A DNA stretch of 64,000 bases from Allobosea caraganae (GTDB lineage Bacteria > Pseudomonadota > Alphaproteobacteria > Rhizobiales > Beijerinckiaceae), in the NCBI RefSeq assembly GCF_003351345.1, contig NZ_QQTO01000001.1, forward strand, positions 310,001 to 374,000, written 5' to 3'. Made by a program: the position numbers and the translations under genes. Below are positions 40,075 through 46,713 of this stretch, piece by piece (the stretch's first letter is position 1; each line of letters starts with the position of its first letter). The notes under the pieces are model-generated. The model did no database searches. It worked only from the letters and a program-made list of their open reading frames with translations, and had not been told where the DNA came from.

Positions 40075-40925
40075 TGAAGCGGGCCGCCCTTTTGCTCGGC
40101 TTGAGCCTGGCCGCGATCGGCGGCCCGGCCCGATCCCTCGACGCGCCGGTCAAACCGGCGCGCATCGTCTCGCTCAACATGTGCACGGACGAGCTGGTGC
40201 TGCGGCTGGCGGAACCCGGAGCGATCGCCTCCGTGACCTGGCTATCGCAGGACCCGCGCAACGCCAACATGGCGAAGCTCGCCCGCACCATCCCGGCCAA
40301 TCACGGGCTGGTCGAGGAGGTTCTGGCGCTGAAGCCCGATCTCGTCGTCGCCGGCGCCTACACCACCCGCAGCACCGTCGCGCTGCTGAAGCGTGTCGGC
40401 GTGCCGGTGCGGGAGTTCGGCGTGCCGCGCAACCTTGCCGAGATGCGCGCCCAAATAGCCGAGATGGCCGCGTTGCTCGGCCAGCCCGGGCGCGGGCAGG
40501 CGCTGATCGCCGAGATCGACGGACGCCTCGCGGCGCTGGCGGCGCGGCGCGGTCCCGATCATCCCAAGGCGATCGTGCTGCGCCCGAACGGCTTCACCAC
40601 CGGGCGCGGCTCGCTGGTCGACGAGATCCTCACGGCGGCCGGCTTCAGCAACCTCGCCGCCGAGCTCGGCATCGACAATTACGGCCAGATCGCGCTGGAG
40701 ACGGTCGCGTTGGGCGGCGCCGACATCCTGATCCTCAACACCACGCCGGGCGGGCCGCCCTCGCTCGCCCATGAGATCCTGAACCATCCCGTCCTCGCCC
40801 GGCTGAGCGACAGGCTGAAGCTTGTGGCGCTGCCCTCGAAGCTCTGGACCTGCGCCGGCCCGGCCGTGGTCGATGCCATCGAATTGCTGATCGACGCGAC
40901 CAGCGCGGATCGGAGAGGTTCATGA
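40074..40925 (+). CDS. btuF: Cobalamin ABC transporter periplasmic binding protein
   Basis: A 283-aa class III substrate-binding protein. The signal peptide MKRAALLLGLSLAAIGGPAR is followed by the BtuF/FhuD-type fold: RIVSLNMCTDELVLRLAEPG, then ASVTWLSQDPRN and VLALKPDLVVAGAYTTRSTV. No lipobox is seen, so it is soluble in the periplasm. ATG 40074 overlaps the btuB stop by one base (an in-frame GTG three bases earlier is possible). The stop overlaps btuC by 4 bases. Confidence 0.9.
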   Translation: MKRAALLLGLSLAAIGGPARSLDAPVKPARIVSLNMCTDELVLRLAEPGAIASVTWLSQDPRNANMAKLARTIPANHGLVEEVLALKPDLVVAGAYTTRSTVALLKRVGVPVREFGVPRNLAEMRAQIAEMAALLGQPGRGQALIAEIDGRLAALAARRGPDHPKAIVLRPNGFTTGRGSLVDEILTAAGFSNLAAELGIDNYGQIALETVALGGADILILNTTPGGPPSLAHEILNHPVLARLSDRLKLVALPSKLWTCAGPAVVDAIELLIDATSADRRGS

Positions 40926-41947
40926 GCGCCGCCCTCGATACCCCGGCGGCGCTGGCCCCGATCGCCTATTGGCGGCTGGTTCTGTTGCTCGCGCTCGCCA
41001 CCTTGGCCATGGCGGCGGTCTCGCTCGCGATCGGCTATGCCCGCCTCGACCTTTGGGCGGCGCTCGCCGATTGGCTGGCCGGCCGACAGACGCTGCCCGC
41101 TCTCGTCCTGGCCGAGCTCCGGCTGCCGCGCGCGGTGCTTGGCGCGCTGGTCGGCTTCAGCCTCGGCATGGCCGGGGCGGCGATGCAGGGCCTGCTGCGC
41201 AACCCGCTGGCCGAGCCCGGCATCCTCGGCATTTCCAGCGCAGCCGCTTTCGGCGCGGTCGTGGTGTTCTATTCCGGCTTCGCCGGCGCCTTCGCGCTCG
41301 CCCTGCCGCTTGGCGGCATCGCCGGGGCGATGCTTGCGGTGTTGCTGCTCTACGGCTTCATCGGGCGCGGCGCCGGCACGATGACGCTGATCCTTGCCGG
41401 CGTCGCGATCAACAGCTTTGCCGGCGCGATGACCTCGCTGGCGCTGAATCTCGCGCCCAATCCCTATGCCGCGCTCGAGATCGTCTTCTGGCTGATGGGC
41501 TCGCTCGCCGATCGCAGCCTCGTGCATGTTTGGCTGGTGCTGCCTTTGATGCTGCTGGGCTGGGCCCTGCTGCTCTCCTGCGCACCGGCGCTCGATGGCC
41601 TCACGCTCGGCGAGGACACCGCCCGCAGCCTCGGCTTCGACCTGACCTGGCTGCGCGCCCGGCTGATCGGCGGTGCGGCGCTCAGCGTCGGCAGCGCGGT
41701 CGCGGTCACTGGCGCGATCGGCTTCGTCGGCCTCGTCGTGCCGCACCTGCTGCGCCCGCTCATTGGCCATCGGCCGGGCCGGCTGCTGCTGGTCAGCGGC
41801 TTCGGCGGCGCCATCCTGACGCTCGCGGCCGACACTGCGCTCCGCCTGCTGCCGATCCGCCCGGAGCTGAAGCTCGGCGTCGTCACCGCCCTGATCGGCG
41901 CCCCCTTCCTGTTCAGCCTGATCCATCGCCTCAGGCAGGAGGCGTGA
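40922..41947 (+). CDS. btuC: Cobalamin ABC transporter permease (FecCD family)
   Basis: Inner-membrane permease of 341 aa with about ten TM helices. FecCD-family landmarks are ELRLPRAVLGALVGFSLGMA, GAAMQGLLRNPLAEPGILGI and the coupling region GFVGLVVPHLLRPLIGHRPG. ATGA overlaps join it to btuF before it and btuD after it (41947). The substrate is assigned from the operon and riboswitch. Confidence 0.93.
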   Translation: MSAALDTPAALAPIAYWRLVLLLALATLAMAAVSLAIGYARLDLWAALADWLAGRQTLPALVLAELRLPRAVLGALVGFSLGMAGAAMQGLLRNPLAEPGILGISSAAAFGAVVVFYSGFAGAFALALPLGGIAGAMLAVLLLYGFIGRGAGTMTLILAGVAINSFAGAMTSLALNLAPNPYAALEIVFWLMGSLADRSLVHVWLVLPLMLLGWALLLSCAPALDGLTLGEDTARSLGFDLTWLRARLIGGAALSVGSAVAVTGAIGFVGLVVPHLLRPLIGHRPGRLLLVSGFGGAILTLAADTALRLLPIRPELKLGVVTALIGAPFLFSLIHRLRQEA

Positions 41948-42735
41948 TGCTGATCGAGGCCAAGGACATCGCCGTCGCGCTCGGCGGCAAGCCGGTCCTG
42001 CGCGGCATCGACCTCACGCTCCGCACCGGTGAACTCGTCGGGCTGATCGGCCCCAACGGCGCCGGCAAGACCACCTTGCTGCGCGTCATCGCCAACCTGC
42101 TGCCGCATGCGGGCGCCGTGCTCTATGACCGCGAGCCGGCCAAGGCCATTGGCCACAAAGCCCTGGCCCGTCGCATCGCCTTCCTGGCGCAGGGCGGCGC
42201 CGTGCACTGGCAGATGCGGGCCGAGGCCGTCGTCGCGCTCGGCCGCCTGCCGCATCGCCGGCCCCTCGGCGAAATGACGGCGGCGGACCAGGATGCGATC
42301 GCCCGGGCCATGTTGGCTACTGACGCGGCCTCCTTCCGCGACCGCACGCTCGACAGCCTCTCCGGTGGCGAGCGCATGCGCGTCCTGCTCGCCCGCGCGC
42401 TCGCGGTGGAAGCCGAGATGCTGCTGGCCGACGAGCCGCTGGCCGGGCTCGACCCGCGCCATCAGCTCGAGGCGATGACGCTGCTCCGGCGCGTCGCGGC
42501 CTCCGGAGCCGGCGTCGTCGTCGTGCTGCACGATCTCACCTTGGCCGGCCGCTTCTGCGACCGGCTCGTCCTGCTCGACCAGGGCCGCATCCTCGCCGAC
42601 GGGCCGCCCGATGCGGTGCTCGGCGACGACCACCTCAGTCAGGCCTTCGGCATCAGCGTCGCGCGCGGCAGACGCGATGGCGAAGACTTCGTGCTGCCCT
42701 GGCACTCTCTCAACGACAAGGAAACCGCCCGATGA
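41947..42735 (+). CDS. btuD: Cobalamin ABC transporter ATPase
   Basis: A 262-aa ABC ATPase: Walker A GLIGPNGAGKTTLLRVI (about residues 31-47), a Q-loop in IAFLAQGG, signature LDSLSGGERMRVLLARALAV, Walker B EMLLADEPLAGLDPRHQLE, and H-loop VVVLHDLTLAGRFC. It completes the BtuCDF importer. Its stop overlaps the ATG of the unknown gene at 42732 by 4 bases, so all five genes after the riboswitch form one translationally coupled chain. Confidence 0.93.
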   Translation: MLIEAKDIAVALGGKPVLRGIDLTLRTGELVGLIGPNGAGKTTLLRVIANLLPHAGAVLYDREPAKAIGHKALARRIAFLAQGGAVHWQMRAEAVVALGRLPHRRPLGEMTAADQDAIARAMLATDAASFRDRTLDSLSGGERMRVLLARALAVEAEMLLADEPLAGLDPRHQLEAMTLLRRVAASGAGVVVVLHDLTLAGRFCDRLVLLDQGRILADGPPDAVLGDDHLSQAFGISVARGRRDGEDFVLPWHSLNDKETAR

Positions 42736-43748
42736 CGACGCCGGACATCGCCAGCCTGATCTGCGATCAGCTTCGCACCGACAGCACGCAATGGAATCTC
42801 GGCACCTTCGGCGCCATCGCCGAGTTCATGCGCGATCCGGGCGAGACCGTGGCCATCACGGACGAAGCCGGGCGGTTGGCCGCGGTGACGAGACGCGGCG
42901 GCATCGGCTTCGGCGATCTCTCGCAGGTCAGGCTCTTCGCCTCGGAGACGGCGGTCGGGCAGGGCTGGAGCCATCGCGTCGCGCTCTGCCTGCCCGTCGA
43001 CGCTTGCGCAATGAGCCGGCGAACCCTCCTGACCGAGCTTGGCCACGATGCCGAAGCGCTACGCCCCGAGGATCGCACCGGCATCCTCTTCGACATGGGG
43101 CTTGGCACCTTGCAGGTCGAGATCTGCATCCGCAGCGCCGATCCCGCGCTGATCGCGACCTTGCGCTCGGTGGCAGGCCGCTCGCTGTTCGAGCCCGGCA
43201 ACCCGGCCATGGGCGCCATCCTGACAGCCGGCCCGCACCGCGTCTTCCTTGCGCGGGCCGGGCGCTGCGAGGTCTACCAGCCCATCCCGCCGGCCGACGG
43301 CAAGAGTCCGGAGGGGCCGCACACCCATGTCTTGCCAAAACTGCTCGCCGCCGGCCGCACCCATGCTGCGACCGAGCCGGTGCCCGAGGGCTTCGTGCCC
43401 TTCGCCCATCTCGTGCCGGCGCACCCGCTCAAGGATGCGATGGGGCGGCCGAAGCCATGGGACGGCGCGGCTCACGCGCATTTCCAGGAACTGTTGGTAG
43501 CGTTCGGAGATGCGTCGCTCGTGGCGGTGAAGCAGCGCCTGGCGGCAGCGATCGACGCGCGGGAGAGCCCGGACGGCTTCCTGGAGCCCGCCGGTCGGTT
43601 CGAGCGCCATTCGTTACGCGTGGCGCTTCGGCAGCTGGCGGCAGCGCCGGCAAGGCCCGCAAACCTCGCCGCCTGGCTCGCGGTCTTCGACAAAGCCGAA
43701 ACGCCGGCCGAGGCGAATGACGCCGCCGACGCCTACGGCCACGGCTGA
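42732..43748 (+). CDS. Unknown conserved-type protein at the end of the B12 uptake operon
   Basis: A 338-aa protein with no signal peptide or TM helix, so presumably cytoplasmic. I do not recognise a named family with confidence. Visible features are an N-terminal region MTTPDIASLICDQLRTDSTQ, a central alpha/beta part (TGILFDMGLGTLQVEICIRS), and a His-rich stretch that includes GPHTHVLPKLL and PFAHLVPAHPLKDAMG, then DGAAHAHFQELLVAFG. Repeated His-x-His and Pro-His motifs suggest metal or tetrapyrrole binding (inference). Its ATG overlaps the btuD stop, so it should be co-regulated by the B12 riboswitch. Could act in corrinoid handling or in B12-dependent gene control. Confidence 0.7.
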   Translation: MTTPDIASLICDQLRTDSTQWNLGTFGAIAEFMRDPGETVAITDEAGRLAAVTRRGGIGFGDLSQVRLFASETAVGQGWSHRVALCLPVDACAMSRRTLLTELGHDAEALRPEDRTGILFDMGLGTLQVEICIRSADPALIATLRSVAGRSLFEPGNPAMGAILTAGPHRVFLARAGRCEVYQPIPPADGKSPEGPHTHVLPKLLAAGRTHAATEPVPEGFVPFAHLVPAHPLKDAMGRPKPWDGAAHAHFQELLVAFGDASLVAVKQRLAAAIDARESPDGFLEPAGRFERHSLRVALRQLAAAPARPANLAAWLAVFDKAETPAEANDAADAYGHG

Positions 43749-43751
43749 TCG

Positions 43752-44768
43752 TCAGATCGCGCCGGGCAGTTCGACCGAGCCGAAATGGTGCTTGGCGTGG
43801 TCGTAGAACACTGCGGGGGCGAAATGCAGGTTGACGCCGGCCCGCACCATCAGGCCGAAGCGGTTGGTCGGCAGGCCCTGGTCCTCCAGCGGCCGGAACA
43901 GCAGCGTCCCACTCTTGATCTCGTTTTGCACGCCGATCGGCGTCATCACCGAGGCGTAGCCGCCTATCAGCGCGAGCTCGACCAGCAGGCGGATCGAGTC
44001 GACTTCGACCAGAGGCGGCAGGATCAGCGCCGATTGCTGCAGGAAGGGCTCGATCACCTCGCGGATCGAGATCTCCGGCTTCGCCACCGCCATCGGATGG
44101 GCGATGCAGGCCGCGAGCGTCAGGTGCGGCACCGCGGCGAGTGGGTGGTCGGGCCGCATCACCACGCCGATGCGGACGTCGCGGCGCACCGCGACCTCGA
44201 CCAGCGATGACGGCTTGGCGACGAAGCCGAAGCCGACATCGGCGCGCTCGTCGGCCAGCCGGGCGATCACGTCGGAGGAGGCGACGACGGAAACGTCGAG
44301 ATGCAGGCGCGGATAGCGCCGGCCGAAATCGGCGATGAGCTGCGGCAGGACGGAGAGCCCGACGCTCTCGACCGTGGCGATGCGCACCGAACCGGTCTTC
44401 AGCCCGCGCAGCATGTCGAGCTCGGAGACCGCCGCCTCCAGCGGCAGGGTCAGGCGGCGGGCATGGCGATAGAGGATCTCGCCGGCCGGCGCGAGCGTGA
44501 GCCGCCGCCCGTCGCGCTGGAACAGCGCCATGCCGAGGGCGTCCTCGAGCTGGGCGATCTGCCGCGTCACCGCCGAGGAGGCGATGTTGAGCCGCCGCCC
44601 CGCTTCGCGGACGGAGAGGCACTCGGCGACCGCGTTGAAATAGATCAGCGACGGCTGATGGAAGACACGTGCCAGCAACGCTGGTGAAAGGGCGTGGTCG
44701 CGCGGACGAATTTGAGTATTCGGCTTGTTCGTTGACGTAACGTCATCGTCGGAATGGGTCTTTGCCAT
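43752..44768 (-). CDS. LysR-family regulator, probable regulator of purine catabolism
   Basis: A 338-aa LTTR. The HTH lies at about residues 40-95 (LIYFNAVAECLSVREAGRRL, NIASSAVTRQIAQLEDALGM) after a 35-residue polar N-terminal extension. ATG 44768 begins MAKTHSDDDVTSTNK; a longer start at 44837 would run into the candidate operator array. The effector domain contains GSVRIATVESVGLSVLPQLI. It is divergent from urate oxidase with 254 bases between, the classical arrangement for an LTTR activating the neighbouring operon. The inducer may be urate, xanthine or an intermediate (inference). Confidence 0.85.
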   Translation of the reverse strand: MAKTHSDDDVTSTNKPNTQIRPRDHALSPALLARVFHQPSLIYFNAVAECLSVREAGRRLNIASSAVTRQIAQLEDALGMALFQRDGRRLTLAPAGEILYRHARRLTLPLEAAVSELDMLRGLKTGSVRIATVESVGLSVLPQLIADFGRRYPRLHLDVSVVASSDVIARLADERADVGFGFVAKPSSLVEVAVRRDVRIGVVMRPDHPLAAVPHLTLAACIAHPMAVAKPEISIREVIEPFLQQSALILPPLVEVDSIRLLVELALIGGYASVMTPIGVQNEIKSGTLLFRPLEDQGLPTNRFGLMVRAGVNLHFAPAVFYDHAKHHFGSVELPGAI

Positions 44769-44784
44769 GAAGCGTCGCCCGGCC

Positions 44785-44826
44785 GGCAGTCGTGCTGCCG
44801 AATTGGCAGCGTAGCGCTCTGCAATT
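44785..44826. promoter_or_regulatory. Candidate operator array in the LysR-uricase intergenic region
   Basis: GGCAG (44785-44789), CTGCC (44795-44799), GGCAG (44805-44809) and CTGCA (44819-44823) alternate in direction; the first three are spaced exactly 10 bp, one helical turn. AATTGG...CTGCAATT at 44801-44826 forms an imperfect dyad of the LTTR T-N11-A kind. This fits binding of the LysR protein encoded 17 bases away. Confidence 0.5.
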
Positions 44827-45022
44827 GGAAATATCAAGAACTGAAACCATCCCTACAATCAGCTTAGCCGTCACGAGATCAAATCCCGGCTTCAGACCGG
44901 AACGGGGCGGTGTCCAAGGATCAGGCACGGGTTTCAAGGCTTCGCCGGCACGTCCGGCGATGGTGGCGAAGCTGTGCCTGCTCGAAGCCAAAGCCGGCCG
45001 AACTGCTGAAAAGGGGTCATCC

Positions 45023-45862
45023 ATGCCGCTCATCCGCAACAGCTATGGCAAGGGCCGGGTGCGCATCATGCGCGTCAAGCGCGAGACCGACCGGCACGAG
45101 GTGCGCGAGCTGACCGTCAAGGCGCTGCTCACAGGCGATTTCGCGGCGAACTACACCTCCGACGACAATTCGACGGCGATCGCGACCGACACGGTCAAGA
45201 ACATCGTCAACATCGTCGCCCGCGACAATGTCGGCGCCGAGAACGAGCCCTACGCCGCGGCTTTGGCCAAGTATTTCCTCGATCACTATCTGCAGGTCAG
45301 CCAGGTCGACGTCACCGCGAGCGAGACCAAGTGGGCGCGCCTCCTCGTCGACGGCGCGCCGCACCAGCACAGCTTCCTGCTCGACAGCAACGGCAAGCCT
45401 TTCGTCAAGCTCAGCGCCACGCGCGCGGGTTCGACTGTGACCTCGGGCATCGAGAACTTCACGTTCATGAAGACCACGGAATCCGGCTGGGTCGGCTATG
45501 TCATGGACGAGGTCACCACGATCAAGGAGACCGCCGACCGGATGTGCGCCACCGCGATGGACGCCTCCTGGCGCTGGTCCAAGGCTCCGTCCTCCTATCC
45601 CGAAGCGAATGCGAAGGTGCTGGCGACGGCGCTCAAGGTCTTCGCCACGACCTACAGCCCGAGCGTGCAGAACACGATGTACCTGATGGGCGAGGCCGTG
45701 CTCGCCGCCGTGCCGGAGATCGCCGAGATCTCGATGGCCTGCCCCAACAAGCACTACCTGCCGATCGACCTCAGCCTCTTCGGCCGCAACGGCGACAAGC
45801 AGGTCTTCACCCCGACGGACGAGCCGCACGGGCAGATCGAATGCACGGTCGGGCGGGCCTGA
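45023..45862 (+). CDS. Factor-independent urate hydroxylase (uricase)
   Basis: Oxidises urate to 5-hydroxyisourate with O2, without cofactor; 279 aa in one chain with two T-fold domains. The N-terminus has SYGKGRVRIMRVKRE with the catalytic Lys, TAIATDTVKNIVNIVARD with the catalytic Thr-Asp pair, and the second-domain motifs ENFTFMKTTESGWVGYVMDE and ACPNKHYLPIDLSLFG. The start at 45023 follows AAAAGGGGTC; longer in-frame versions run through the control region. No obvious C-terminal peroxisome-type signal (none expected). It opens the purine operon. Confidence 0.95.
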   Translation: MPLIRNSYGKGRVRIMRVKRETDRHEVRELTVKALLTGDFAANYTSDDNSTAIATDTVKNIVNIVARDNVGAENEPYAAALAKYFLDHYLQVSQVDVTASETKWARLLVDGAPHQHSFLLDSNGKPFVKLSATRAGSTVTSGIENFTFMKTTESGWVGYVMDEVTTIKETADRMCATAMDASWRWSKAPSSYPEANAKVLATALKVFATTYSPSVQNTMYLMGEAVLAAVPEIAEISMACPNKHYLPIDLSLFGRNGDKQVFTPTDEPHGQIECTVGRA

Positions 45863-45888
45863 GGCGCTGAGAAGCGGGGGCGGAGAGC

Positions 45889-46713
45889 ATGGATCTCAAC
45901 ACGATCAACGCCATCGCCCGCCCCCGGAGCCGCGGCGAGCTGGCGGATTTCGGCAGGGGCGATGCCTGGCTCGCCGGCGGCACCTGGCTGTTCTCCGAGC
46001 CGCAGCCGCACCTGACGCGGCTGATCGACCTGTCGCAGGCCGGCTGGGCGCCTCTGCTGGTCAGCGAAGCCGGGCTCTCGATCGCCGCGACCTGCACCGT
46101 CGCGACGCTCGACGCCCTCAAAGCGCCGGCGGACTGGATCGCGGCGCCGCTGATCGGCCTGTGCTGCCGCTCCTTCCTCGCCTCCTTCAAGATCTGGAAC
46201 ATGGCGACGGTCGGCGGCAATCTTTGCATGGCGCTGCCGGCCGGGCCGATGATCTCGCTCTGCGCGGCGCTGGACGGTGTCTGCACCATCTGGATGCCGG
46301 AAGGTGGCGAGCGCCGCGTCCCGGTCGCCGATTTCGTCGAGGGCCCGCTGCAGCCGGCGCTTCGCCCGGGCGAGGTGCTGAGGAGCATCGCGCTGCCGCG
46401 CGAGGCTCTCTCTCGCCGTTTCGCCTTCCGGCGCGCCTCGCTCTCGCAGCTCGGTCGCTCCGGCGTGCTCCTGATTGGAACTTTGCCGGCTACGGGAGAC
46501 TTCGTCCTGACCGTGACGGCCTCCACCCGCCGGCCCGTCCAGCTCGCCTTCGCCGATATGCCAGGCCCCAACGAGCTGGCGGCGCGGCTTGCCGAGGCGA
46601 TTCCCGACGCACTCTATTATGACGACGTCCATGGCCGGCCGGACTGGCGCCGGCACATGACCTTCGAATTCGCCGAGGAGATCAGGCGCGAGCTGGCGGA
46701 GCCGCGTCGATGA
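45889..46713 (+). CDS. Xanthine dehydrogenase FAD-binding subunit
   Basis: A 274-aa FAD subunit of the molybdenum hydroxylase. The FAD_binding_5 motif is AGGTWLFSEPQPHLTRLIDL (about residues 27-46), with KIWNMATVGGNLCMALPAGP as the second flavin-contacting block and a CO_deh_flav_C-type C-terminus. It passes electrons from the FeS clusters encoded by the next gene to NAD+ or another acceptor. It overlaps the next gene by 4 bases (ATGA at 46710). Confidence 0.9.
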   Translation: MDLNTINAIARPRSRGELADFGRGDAWLAGGTWLFSEPQPHLTRLIDLSQAGWAPLLVSEAGLSIAATCTVATLDALKAPADWIAAPLIGLCCRSFLASFKIWNMATVGGNLCMALPAGPMISLCAALDGVCTIWMPEGGERRVPVADFVEGPLQPALRPGEVLRSIALPREALSRRFAFRRASLSQLGRSGVLLIGTLPATGDFVLTVTASTRRPVQLAFADMPGPNELAARLAEAIPDALYYDDVHGRPDWRRHMTFEFAEEIRRELAEPRR

